Source: Gallionella sp.
GTDB lineage: Bacteria > Pseudomonadota > Gammaproteobacteria > Burkholderiales > Gallionellaceae
Length of the DNA stretch: 64,000 nt
Assembly: GCA_023229845.1 (NCBI GenBank)
Contig: JALNYK010000003.1
Span: 62,001 to 126,000, forward strand
Reading direction: 5' to 3'
The notes beneath the pieces are model-generated. The model saw nothing but the letters and a program-made list of their open reading frames with translations. It had not been told where the DNA came from and did no database searches. Positions 16,709 through 24,404 of the stretch are shown here, one piece after another. Position 1 is the stretch's first letter. Every line of letters begins with the position of its first letter. A program made the position numbers and the translations under genes.

Positions 16709-17902
16709 TTACAATCTGCCCATCTTCGGCAACTCGCCCACCAGCGGCGCGACGTAGTCGATCCACGCCTGCGTGACGTCGTTGCCCGCCGCATTGATGT
16801 ACTCGTCCTTCATTTCGGTCGCATCGCGCGCCACCGAGGACAGCGGTGCGATGAAGCATTCGCTGGCATACGGCTGACTGCTCAGGCGGCGGATCGCGAC
16901 CGAGCCGGGCTGTCCGGTGCCGGCCGCATGATTCACCGCATAGTCACCCACCGCGCGCGCCTCTTGCGCATCGATCTCCGAGACGATGGTCGGGAAGGAG
17001 CGCTGCAGATAGCCAAACGTGTCGGCGCGCACGCGCACTTTCTGCCCGGGGAACGCCTCTTTCACCAGCGCCGCGAGCGTATCGCCCAGCGCACCCGAAC
17101 CGGACAGCTGGACGTTGCCGTGCGAATCCTTTTCGCCGCTGGTCGAGATCGGGTTGCCGTCCTTGTCGGTGATGCCCTCGGAAGCGGCGATCACGCAACG
17201 ACCGTATTTCGCCACCGCGTCGCGTACGTCCTGCTTGAATTTCTCGGTATCGAACACACGCTCCGGCAAGTAGATCAGGTGCGGGCCATCGCCCTCGCCC
17301 TGCCGCGCCAGCGCGGATGCGGCGGTCAGAAATCCTGCGCTACGCCCCATCACCACGTTGACCTTGATGCCTTCCAGCGCGCGGTTATCGCGGTCGTCGC
17401 CCATGAAGGCGAGTGCGACGAAGCGCGCCGCCGAGGCGAAACCGGGGCAATGATCGGTGACCTTGAGGTCGTTGTCTATGGTCTTGGGGATGTGCACCGT
17501 GCAGAAATCGTAATTCGCCTCTTTCGCCATCTCGGCGATGATGTGCGCGGTCTCGGCGGAATCGTTGCCGCCGATGTAGAAGAAGTAGCGCACGTCGTTC
17601 TTGCGGAACACCTCGAACACCTTCTCGCACTCGGCCTTGCCGGGCTTGAGGCGCACCGAACCTAGCGCCGCGGCCGGCGTCGTGGCGACCAGTTCGAGTT
17701 GCTCTACACTCTGCGTGGTCAGATCGACGAAGTCTTCCTTCATGATGCCGGCGATGCCGTGGCGCGCGCCGAGGATGCCAGTGATGTTAGGCTGCTTGCG
17801 CGCCGCCAACACCGCGCCGACCAACGACTGGTTGATCACCGCGGTGGGGCCGCCGGATTGCCCGATTACCATCTTGCCGACCAGTTTGTTCTGCGTAGCC
17901 AT
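16709..17902 (-). CDS. pfp: Pyrophosphate-dependent 6-phosphofructokinase
   Basis: This 397-residue protein opens with the phosphofructokinase glycine loop VIGQSGGPTAVINQSLVG. It contains IGGNDSAETAH, an Asp after GG(N) as in pyrophosphate enzymes where ATP enzymes have Gly, and HIPKTIDNDL, the PPi-type form of the catalytic TIDxD motif. It interconverts fructose 6-phosphate and fructose 1,6-bisphosphate with PPi/Pi in the cytoplasm, reversibly, so it can serve glycolysis or gluconeogenesis. A strong AAGGAGA precedes the ATG. It is divergent from ppa, which removes the same co-substrate. Confidence 0.92.
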   Translation of the reverse strand: MATQNKLVGKMVIGQSGGPTAVINQSLVGAVLAARKQPNITGILGARHGIAGIMKEDFVDLTTQSVEQLELVATTPAAALGSVRLKPGKAECEKVFEVFRKNDVRYFFYIGGNDSAETAHIIAEMAKEANYDFCTVHIPKTIDNDLKVTDHCPGFASAARFVALAFMGDDRDNRALEGIKVNVVMGRSAGFLTAASALARQGEGDGPHLIYLPERVFDTEKFKQDVRDAVAKYGRCVIAASEGITDKDGNPISTSGEKDSHGNVQLSGSGALGDTLAALVKEAFPGQKVRVRADTFGYLQRSFPTIVSEIDAQEARAVGDYAVNHAAGTGQPGSVAIRRLSSQPYASECFIAPLSSVARDATEMKDEYINAAGNDVTQAWIDYVAPLVGELPKMGRL

Positions 17903-18208
17903 AGCGTCGTCTCCTTGTAGTGGGGTCGGAGCATTCTAAACCTAACGGGCATGGCGATGATGCCTGATAATAAAATTGACCATACCCGTCCCTCTCCCCA
18001 ACCCTCTGGTAGAACTACTAGCCATTCGACTAAGCACGATAAAACCGTGCAAGTCGCTGGTTATCCCGCAAGCGGGGAGAGCGAAGCGAGGGGGGCGAAG
18101 CCGGGCAAACGAATCGCTACGCGAATTCCACGTTAACGCCGCTTAGCGGCATCTTCCTGCATCGTTTATAATTGTGGATTCTTATTTCATCCATCCTGAG
18201 GAAGTCGC
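17903..18208. other. Divergent pfp/ppa promoter region with a palindromic insert
   Basis: This 306-bp gap holds no gene. A hairpin lies at 18018-18064, with arms of about 20 nt (CTAGCCATTCGACTAAGCACG against CGTGCAAGTCGCTGG...) around an ATAAAAC loop. It splits a common type of C/G-rich repeat, CCCTCTCCCCAACCCTCT ... CCCGCAAGCGGGGAGAG. A candidate sigma-70 -10 box TATAAT (18167-18172) sits about 37 bp before the ppa ATG, next to a small GCCGC/GCGGC hairpin. No clear -35 box is visible. Confidence 0.55.
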
Positions 18209-18748
18209 ATGAGTCTGTTAAACGTCCGTCCCGGCAACAAGCTGCCGCAAGAATGCAATGTCATCGTTGAGATCCCGAAACACGCCGATCCGGTCAAATA
18301 CGAGGTCGATAAGGACGCCGGCGTGCTGGTGGTGGACCGTTTCATCGGCTCGCTGATGCGCTATCCGGCCAACTACGGATTCATTCCCGAGACCATCGCC
18401 GACGACGGCGATCCGGTGGACGTGCTGGTCGTCACGCCGTTCCCCATCGTGCACGGCGCGATCATCCCCTGCCGCCCGGTCGGCGTGCTGCAGATGTCCG
18501 ACGAAGGCGGCGACGACGCGAAGATCATCGCGGTGCCCACCGACAAGCTGACGCCGCTGTACCGCGACGTAAAAACATACAAGGACCTGCCGGAGATCAC
18601 GCTGGAACAGATCAAGCACTTCTTCGAGCTGTACAAGGCGCTGGAGCCGGGCAAGTGGGTCAAGATCCGGGGCTGGGAAGGCGTCGAAGCCGCCCACACC
18701 GAGATCATGAAGGGCGTCGAGAACTACAAGGCATCCACCAACAAGTAA
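18209..18748 (+). CDS. ppa: Inorganic pyrophosphatase (family I)
   Basis: At 179 residues this is a typical hexameric bacterial family I enzyme, hydrolysing PPi to two phosphates with Mg2+. The signature DDGDPVDVLV (about 65-74) supplies the metal-binding Asp residues; MRYPANYGFIPET and the later DVKTYKDLPE and KWVKIRGWEG segments are also conserved. The start follows GAGGAAGTCGC, a normal ribosome-binding site. folD begins 18 bp after its stop. It is transcribed away from the PPi-dependent phosphofructokinase gene. Confidence 0.97.
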   Translation: MSLLNVRPGNKLPQECNVIVEIPKHADPVKYEVDKDAGVLVVDRFIGSLMRYPANYGFIPETIADDGDPVDVLVVTPFPIVHGAIIPCRPVGVLQMSDEGGDDAKIIAVPTDKLTPLYRDVKTYKDLPEITLEQIKHFFELYKALEPGKWVKIRGWEGVEAAHTEIMKGVENYKASTNK

Positions 18749-18766
18749 TCCGCACAGGAGGCGAAC

Positions 18767-19621
18767 ATGACCGCACGCATCATCGACGGCAAGGCAATCG
18801 CGCAGGAAGTACGCGCCGAATGGAAGGTGCGCGCCGACGCACTGAAGGCGCGCGGCATCACCCCTGGACTGGCGGTCATCATCGTCGGCGAAGACCCGGC
18901 TTCCAAGGTCTATGTCGCCAACAAGGTGAAGGCCTGCGCCGAACTCGGTTTGCACTCTGAGCATATCGCACTGCCCGCCGACACCTCCGAGGCGACGTTG
19001 CTGGCGAAGATCGCCGAGCTGAACGCCGATCCGAAGATACACGGCCTGCTGGTGCAGCTGCCGGTGCCCAAGCACATCGACAGCGACAAGATACTGAACG
19101 CCATCAGCCCGGACAAGGACGTAGACGGCTTTCACCCGATGAACGTCGGCGCGCTGGTTACCGGCAACATGCGCTTCGCGCCCTGCACGCCTTACGGCTC
19201 GCTAATCCTGCTGCAGAAGAGCGGCGTGACCATCGAGGGCAAGCATGCGGTGGTGGTCGGCCGCAGCAACATCGTCGGCAAGCCGATGGCGCTGCTGCTG
19301 TTGCAGCACAACGCCACCGTGACGATCTGCACTTCCAAGACCGTCGACCTCGCGAAGCACACCCGCGATGCCGACATCCTGGTCGTCGCGACCGGCCGGC
19401 CGAAGATGATCACCGGCGACATGATCAAGCCGGGTGCGGCGGTGATCGACGTCGGCATCAACCGCATGGCGGACGGCAAGCTGTGCGGCGACGTGGATTT
19501 CGATACCGCGAAGGAAGTCGCGGGCTGGATCACCCCGGTGCCGGGCGGTGTCGGCCCGATGACCATCACGATGCTGGTAGCTAACACCGTGCAGGCGGCG
19601 GAACGCGCGGCCGGACAATAA
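18767..19621 (+). CDS. folD: FolD, methylenetetrahydrofolate dehydrogenase/cyclohydrolase
   Basis: The 284-residue bifunctional enzyme interconverts 5,10-methylene-, methenyl- and 10-formyl-tetrahydrofolate using NADP. The catalytic Lys lies in SKVYVANKVKACAELGL (YxxxK), the substrate loop is PLPKHID-like (VPKHIDSDKILNAISPDKDVDGFH), and the nucleotide-binding segment is VVVGRSNIVGKPMALLL. The C-terminus has the family PVPGGVGPMTITML. An AGGAGG precedes the ATG. It is followed by a strong intrinsic terminator. Confidence 0.97.
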   Translation: MTARIIDGKAIAQEVRAEWKVRADALKARGITPGLAVIIVGEDPASKVYVANKVKACAELGLHSEHIALPADTSEATLLAKIAELNADPKIHGLLVQLPVPKHIDSDKILNAISPDKDVDGFHPMNVGALVTGNMRFAPCTPYGSLILLQKSGVTIEGKHAVVVGRSNIVGKPMALLLLQHNATVTICTSKTVDLAKHTRDADILVVATGRPKMITGDMIKPGAAVIDVGINRMADGKLCGDVDFDTAKEVAGWITPVPGGVGPMTITMLVANTVQAAERAAGQ

Positions 19622-19643
19622 TCTTCTGCTGCACAAACGAATC

Positions 19644-19699
19644 GGGCGACCATTGGTCGCCCTTCGTCTTCTCAAGCCCCGTCGATACGGGGCTTTTTT
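19644..19699 (+). terminator. Intrinsic terminator of folD
   Basis: Two hairpins follow the folD stop. GGGCGACC/GGTCGCCC (19644-19662) has a 3-nt loop. AAGCCCC/GGGGCTT (19674-19695) runs directly into a run of T residues ending at 19699. The second is a textbook Rho-independent terminator on the plus strand. Confidence 0.9.
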
Positions 19700-19724
19700 A
19701 TCCCGTTAAAAAAATTTAAACTTT

Positions 19725-19867
19725 TTTGGAACTATTCCGGAAACGGCCGCTCTATCTCTGCATTGGCGCAAGCCAAAACACGTTTCTCCTCCCTGAGCGT
19801 GTAGTCTTGATTCCACAAAATGGTCAAGATGTTTCGCCCCCACTCTACGGACTGGGGGCATTTTTTT
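19725..19867 (+). ncRNA. Candidate structured small RNA with its own terminator
   Basis: Downstream of the folD terminator, about 140 nt can fold into four small hairpins. They are CCG-GAAA-CGG (19737-19746), TTGGC-GCAA-GCCAA (19763-19776), ACACG...CGTGT (19778-19802) and TCTTGA...TCAAGA (19805-19829). A plus-strand terminator follows: GCCCCCA/TGGGGGC at 19836-19859, then A and seven T residues. Two of the loops are GNRA tetraloops. A second terminator this soon after the folD one suggests an independent transcript. I see no convincing -35/-10 pair and cannot assign an RNA family. Confidence 0.5.
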
Positions 19868-19891
19868 GCCTGCCCTTTTCTCAGCCCCCGG

Positions 19892-20272
19892 TCAGGAACC
19901 GATCAACTCGATCTTGTAACCGTCCGGATCAGCCACGAACGCGATGACCGTCGTCCCGCCCTTCATCGGCCCGGCCTCGCGCACCACCGCGCCTCCGCGC
20001 CGCCTGATTTCGTCGCATGCGGCATAGACATCGCCGACCTCGATCGCGATATGGCCGAAGCCGCTGCCCAAGTCGTAGCTCTCGACGCCCCAGTTATGAG
20101 TCAGTTCGATCACCGCCTGCCCGCTCTCGTCGCCGTAGCCGACGAAGGCCAGCGTGAACTTGCCCTCCGGGTAATCCTTGCGGCGCAGCAGTTTCATGCC
20201 CAGCACGCCGGTGTAGAAATCGAGGGAGCGATCCAGATCGCCGACCCGGATCATCGTATGAAGTATGCGCAT
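19892..20272 (-). CDS. gloA: Lactoylglutathione lyase (glyoxalase I)
   Basis: This 126-residue single-domain VOC protein converts the hemithioacetal of methylglyoxal and glutathione to S-lactoylglutathione. Metal ligands are visible at the four expected places: His5 in MRILHTMIRV, Glu in AVIELTHNWG, His in GFGHIAIEV and Glu in PDGYKIELI, the pattern of the Ni/Co-type short bacterial enzymes. It is the last gene of a minus-strand run, starting 20 bp after the small exported-protein gene, and converges on the folD/small RNA region. Confidence 0.94.
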   Translation of the reverse strand: MRILHTMIRVGDLDRSLDFYTGVLGMKLLRRKDYPEGKFTLAFVGYGDESGQAVIELTHNWGVESYDLGSGFGHIAIEVGDVYAACDEIRRRGGAVVREAGPMKGGTTVIAFVADPDGYKIELIGS

Positions 20273-20292
20273 GGTTTATTTCTCCGTATATG

Positions 20293-20580
20293 TCAGCGGC
20301 ACACTTTGTTGCCGAAAGGGTCGATGCCGCAACGAGTGTGGGCCTTCCGGCTTTCCATGCCGCCATCTGTCGAGGTCGCCTCGTCTTTCCCTGCTTTCCC
20401 GGCTTTCCAGTCGGAAGGCACTGCAATCGGCGCTCCACTTTTGTCCATACAGACGGTATTGCCGAAATCGTCCGTGCCGCAACGGATCGCCTCGGCGGCG
20501 AAAACCACCTGTGGCACCAACAGCACGAAGAGAAGTAAAACGGAGTTCCGCAGTGCCACAACGACGAGTCGAGCCGACAT
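20293..20580 (-). CDS. Small exported protein with two CGxDxFGNxVC motifs
   Basis: The 95-residue product starts at ATG 20580 with a clear signal peptide (MSARLVVVALRNSVLLLFVL..., cleavage after about VFAAE). The mature part has RCGTDDFGNTVCMDKSGAPI, a charged linker (KAGKAGKDEATSTDGG) and a second copy, RCGIDPFGNKVCR, at the C-terminus. Each motif has two Cys nine residues apart, so each may be disulfide-closed in the periplasm. I do not recognise a family. It starts 4 bp after the stop of the GGDEF/EAL gene, so it is likely co-expressed with it. Confidence 0.7.
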   Translation of the reverse strand: MSARLVVVALRNSVLLLFVLLVPQVVFAAEAIRCGTDDFGNTVCMDKSGAPIAVPSDWKAGKAGKDEATSTDGGMESRKAHTRCGIDPFGNKVCR

Positions 20581-20584
20581 CGGG

Positions 20585-23029
20585 TCAGCGCAATCCCAAC
20601 AGCGCATCGAACTCCTCGAAAGGAATCGGTTTGCCGAACAGATAGCCCTGATAGAGCATGCAGCCGTTCGCCTCCAGGAAATCACGCTGTTCCTGCGTCT
20701 CCACCCCTTCCGCGATCACTTCCATGCCTAGGTTGCTGGCCATGCCGATGATGGTCTGGATGATAGTCGCGTCGGAAGCCTTGCTGCCGATATGTTGCAC
20801 GAACGACTTGTCGATCTTCAGTTGGTTGAGCGGCAACTGGGTCAGGTAAGCCAGAGAGGAATAACCGGTGCCGAAATCGTCCATCGAAAAGCTGACGCCG
20901 AGTTGCCTGAGCGCATGCATCTTGGCGATCGTATCGTCGACATTGTCGAGCACGATGCTCTCGGTCAGTTCGAGCTTGAGGCGCATCGGGTCGATGGCGG
21001 TGCGACCGAGGATTTCGCTGACCTGCGCGACGAAATCCGGCTGGCGGAACTGTCGCCCGCTGACATTGACGGCAAGCTGCAATTCGCGGGTGCTCGGGTC
21101 GGCTTCCCATGCCTTGAGTTGCAGACAGGCATTTTCCAGCACCCACTTCCCGATTGGGATAATGAGTCCGGTTTCCTCCGCCAGCGGGATGAATTGCAGC
21201 GGCGAGATCAGCCCTCGCTCCGGGTGTATCCAGCGCAGCAAAACTTCCGCCCCCAGAATGCGGCCGCCGTGGTTGACCTGCATCTGGTAATAAAGCCGGA
21301 ATTGCTGTTTGCGCAAGGCCTCGCGCAAGCCGGCTTCGAGCTGGGCGCGCACTTCCAGTTCTTCCTGCATCGCCGGATCGAAGAAGCGTAGCGTATTGCG
21401 CCCAGACTTCTTCGCCTCGTACATCGCCGTGTCGGCCTGTTTCAGCAGTTCATCCAGCTCCTGACGGTAATTGATGAACAGGGTGATGCCCATGCTCGAT
21501 GAACTATGAAACTCGTTTCCCTCAAGAATATACGGGCGGTTGAGCGTCTCCAGCACTTTCTCGCCCACACCACGCGCCTGAACGGCAGCCTGCGCACTTT
21601 CATTGCTCAAACCTTCCAGTACCAGCACGAACTCGTCGCCGCCGAAGCGTGCCACGGTATCCCCTTCGCGCAGGCATGCCTGGAGGCGCTTGGCCGCTTC
21701 GATCAACAACAGATCCCCGATGCCATGTCCCTTGGTATCGTTCAGCGTTTTGAAATTATCGAGGTCGATAAACAGCAGCGCACCGCCGCTCTGATTGCGC
21801 GCGCCGGTTGCCACCGCCTGCCGCAGACGATCCAGCAGCAGACGGCGATTGGGCAACTGACAGAGCGTGTCGTAATAGGCGAGATGGTGGATTTCATTCT
21901 CGGCCTGTTTACGTTCGGTGAAGTCGATAAACGTACCGACATAATTCGTGACCTTGCCGTCCTTCCCGACCACCGCGGTGATGTTCAGCCATTCCGGATA
22001 AATCTCTCCGTTCTTGCGCCGGTTCCATATCTCGCCTTGCCAGCCCTTTTCGCGATGCAGCGACTCCCACATGCGTCGGTAAAACTCATCGTCCTGACGA
22101 TCGGATTTAAGCATCGACGGATTGCTGCTGATCGCCTCCTCGGCGCTGTAGCCGGTCAGACGGGTGAATGCCTGGTTGACCCGGATGATGATCCCGTTTT
22201 CGTCGGTCACCATCATGCCCTCGTCGGTCTCGAAGGCGATGGCGGCGATGCGCAACGCTGCCTCGCGCTCTTCCTGCACCGACATCATGTTGTTGAAGGC
22301 GTACGCCATCGCGGCAATGTCCTTCGGCCCGCCCGGCTTGGCGCGCACCTGCGATTCGCCCATCTGGGCACGCTCCATGCTGTCCGACAACGCGTCGAGC
22401 GGACGCGCCATGTTGCGGGAAAGGAAGCGGATCAACAGCAAAAACAACAGCGCAAAGGAAAGCGAAGTGGTCAGGTTGGTGATAAAGATGTCCGTTGTCA
22501 GCCTATCCATCGCCGCCTTGCTCATCGCCACGCTAACGCGCCCGAGCAACTCCGGCGGAGCGGCCTCGCCGAACGGCGATTCGGAAAAAGGCTGCGAATA
22601 AACCGGAGCGGCAAACAGCCATGCGTCGGCGCTTTCGACATCGAGCACGGCAGCGGCTTGCAAGCCACTGCCGTGCTCGGGCCGTGCCAGGAAGCGGTTC
22701 GGGTTGTCATCGCCGCGAGACAGCAGCAAGCGTCCGTCGGCATGGAATATCTTCACGCCGACCACCCCCGGGAAAGCCAGCGTGGCGTTCACCGCCTCCT
22801 CTGCGTTGTCGGCCGAATCGAACACCAGCGCCAGGGCGCTCTGGCGCGCCAGATTTTCGGTGATGCGCCGCCCCTGTTCGATCAGGTCGTCGCGCACCCG
22901 CTTGTTGCCCTGCCACGAACCGACGATAGAGGACAGCAACGCCAGCAACAGAATGCCGAGCGTGACCGTAATTCCCAGCTGGCGCTGGAAGGTAAGCTTC
23001 TGGAAAAATGCGGCAAATATCCTGTTCAT
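20585..23029 (-). CDS. Membrane CHASE8-like/HAMP/PAS/GGDEF/EAL cyclic-di-GMP protein
   Basis: This 814-residue protein has TM1 at about 20-40, a periplasmic CHASE8-like domain (about 45-180), TM2 at about 190-210, HAMP, PAS (about 260-375), GGDEF (about 385-550) and EAL (about 565-810). The active loop is intact (ARFGGDEF, about 460-467), with an RxxD inhibitory site (REGD) just upstream. The EAL motif reads EVLLR instead of EALLR, while DDFGTGYSSL and ELTESI are kept, so both cyclase and phosphodiesterase activity are possible. The substrate-binding-like gene upstream ends 12 bp before its start and may provide the sensed ligand. Confidence 0.93.
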   Translation of the reverse strand: MNRIFAAFFQKLTFQRQLGITVTLGILLLALLSSIVGSWQGNKRVRDDLIEQGRRITENLARQSALALVFDSADNAEEAVNATLAFPGVVGVKIFHADGRLLLSRGDDNPNRFLARPEHGSGLQAAAVLDVESADAWLFAAPVYSQPFSESPFGEAAPPELLGRVSVAMSKAAMDRLTTDIFITNLTTSLSFALLFLLLIRFLSRNMARPLDALSDSMERAQMGESQVRAKPGGPKDIAAMAYAFNNMMSVQEEREAALRIAAIAFETDEGMMVTDENGIIIRVNQAFTRLTGYSAEEAISSNPSMLKSDRQDDEFYRRMWESLHREKGWQGEIWNRRKNGEIYPEWLNITAVVGKDGKVTNYVGTFIDFTERKQAENEIHHLAYYDTLCQLPNRRLLLDRLRQAVATGARNQSGGALLFIDLDNFKTLNDTKGHGIGDLLLIEAAKRLQACLREGDTVARFGGDEFVLVLEGLSNESAQAAVQARGVGEKVLETLNRPYILEGNEFHSSSSMGITLFINYRQELDELLKQADTAMYEAKKSGRNTLRFFDPAMQEELEVRAQLEAGLREALRKQQFRLYYQMQVNHGGRILGAEVLLRWIHPERGLISPLQFIPLAEETGLIIPIGKWVLENACLQLKAWEADPSTRELQLAVNVSGRQFRQPDFVAQVSEILGRTAIDPMRLKLELTESIVLDNVDDTIAKMHALRQLGVSFSMDDFGTGYSSLAYLTQLPLNQLKIDKSFVQHIGSKASDATIIQTIIGMASNLGMEVIAEGVETQEQRDFLEANGCMLYQGYLFGKPIPFEEFDALLGLR

Positions 23030-23041
23030 GGCCGACGCACC

Positions 23042-24043
23042 TTATCGTTCCGGGAACGTCATATCGAAACCTTGCGCATGGCCCGCATCGATACCGAGGT
23101 GTTTGGCGGTGCGCAGATTGACCGCGATCAGCACTTCGCGCAACGGCGCCATGCCGGCGGCATCGCCTGCGCCGGAAGCCAACAGAGCCAGCGCGGAAAC
23201 GGTCAGACGGCGACCCAGTTCGACGTTGTCCGGGTACAACGAGAACAGTGCGCCGCGCCTGACATGCATGGAATTGCTGGAAAACACCGCCAGATTGCGC
23301 GCCCAAGATTCCTGCAGCACCAGCGGCAACACCGTGCTTTCTTCCACCGTGGTGGAATCCTGCGGCAACCATAGCGCATCCTGACGGCGATCTGCGGTGG
23401 CGAAAATATCCTGATAGGCGTGCATTGCGCTGCGCAAATCCTGCGCCTCGTAGGCTTCCAGCTCCATTCCATGGGTGCGCGCAGCGTTTTTGGCCAGCCG
23501 TATCATCCACTCGTTCTGGCGCGGATCGTAGACGACGAACACCCGCCGCACCTTGGGCATCATCCCTTTCAGTCGCGAAAACAACAGGGCCGGGTCCGGC
23601 GACAGAATATTCACCTGCATGTTGCGCACTTCGTTGTTCGGCGCCGCCAATACTCCGCCGACCACCACGCCAATATTGCGATCCAGCAAGGACGCGGCCT
23701 TCATTCCCTGCCGTCCCAATGCGATCACCACCTTGATTCCCTGACGGTGCAAGGAATCGTTCAGTTCGGCGGCATTCGCTTCCGCCCCCACCGCGACAGT
23801 AACCACCCGCCCCCTGGCTTTCTCTTCGATGCCGCTGATAATCTGTACAAATACGCTGCGATAGGGTTCGACGACATCCGGATAGATCACCGCAATACCC
23901 GAGACCGGGTTGCTGACAGCGGCGGAAGGAAGCGCCCATACCGTTGCAGCACACATCAGCAGCGCTGACAATCCGCCAGTACGCACAAACCGACGCACGG
24001 GGAGCGCGAAACAGAAAAATGTAATGGATATGCCCTTGATCAT
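23042..24043 (-). CDS. Periplasmic ABC-type substrate-binding-like protein, probably a sensor partner
   Basis: This 333-residue protein has a hydrophobic N-terminal segment (about 20-42) that should act as a signal or anchor. The rest follows the ABC_sub_bind pattern: SGIAVIYPDVVEPYRSVFVQ, GIKVVIALGRQGMKAA, MMPKVRRVFVVYDPRQNEW and NLAVFSSNSMHVRRGALFSLYPD. No ABC permease or ATPase gene is nearby. Its partner is instead the GGDEF/EAL protein, so it probably senses rather than transports. An 8-bp perfect palindrome (24064-24083) lies just upstream of its start. Confidence 0.8.
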   Translation of the reverse strand: MIKGISITFFCFALPVRRFVRTGGLSALLMCAATVWALPSAAVSNPVSGIAVIYPDVVEPYRSVFVQIISGIEEKARGRVVTVAVGAEANAAELNDSLHRQGIKVVIALGRQGMKAASLLDRNIGVVVGGVLAAPNNEVRNMQVNILSPDPALLFSRLKGMMPKVRRVFVVYDPRQNEWMIRLAKNAARTHGMELEAYEAQDLRSAMHAYQDIFATADRRQDALWLPQDSTTVEESTVLPLVLQESWARNLAVFSSNSMHVRRGALFSLYPDNVELGRRLTVSALALLASGAGDAAGMAPLREVLIAVNLRTAKHLGIDAGHAQGFDMTFPER

Positions 24044-24404
24044 TATTATTCGGCGTCATTAAAGTTTGCGTCGTCACGCAAACCGCAGAGCATCTCCCTA
24101 AATCCAGCAGGATGGCCCCTCAGCCCATCCCGATACCGGCCTGTCCGGCGACTCGACCATGAAAAGCACCCACGCACTATCGTCAAGATGACACGCCGAC
24201 CGACCGATCGCACGCGCATTTCACTTGCGCAGAATGATAGCAGGCTTTACATTCCCCTTACATGTTTCATGGGTAAAAAAACATGCATGGCGGAAAGTTC
24301 GCCGGCAAAATCAACCGGCCCAAGACCGGCAAACCGATAGTCATCGGTCGACAAAAACAAAAAAACAATAAGAAGTGTTGCACTTCATTAGGAGGAGTTT
24401 TGCC
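24044..24404. promoter_or_regulatory. Divergent promoter region between the c-di-GMP operon and the ThDP enzyme gene
   Basis: This 361-bp gap has no gene. GTTTGCGT/ACGCAAAC at 24064-24083 is a perfect 8-bp palindrome with a 4-nt spacer, about 20 bp before the minus-strand gene, a plausible operator or 5' leader hairpin. On the plus-strand side, the leader before 24405 is A-rich and ends with a near-perfect AGGAGGAG ribosome-binding site. I could not pick a clear -35/-10 pair. Confidence 0.5.

Noticed and set aside
18017..18064. Possible tRNA fold near 18.0 kb
   Set aside because: Only a two-arm hairpin is present; there is no acceptor or T-loop consensus.
19726..19947. 73-residue open frame after folD
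   Set aside because: It lacks a good start, runs through terminator hairpins and overlaps gloA; the RNA interpretation fits better.
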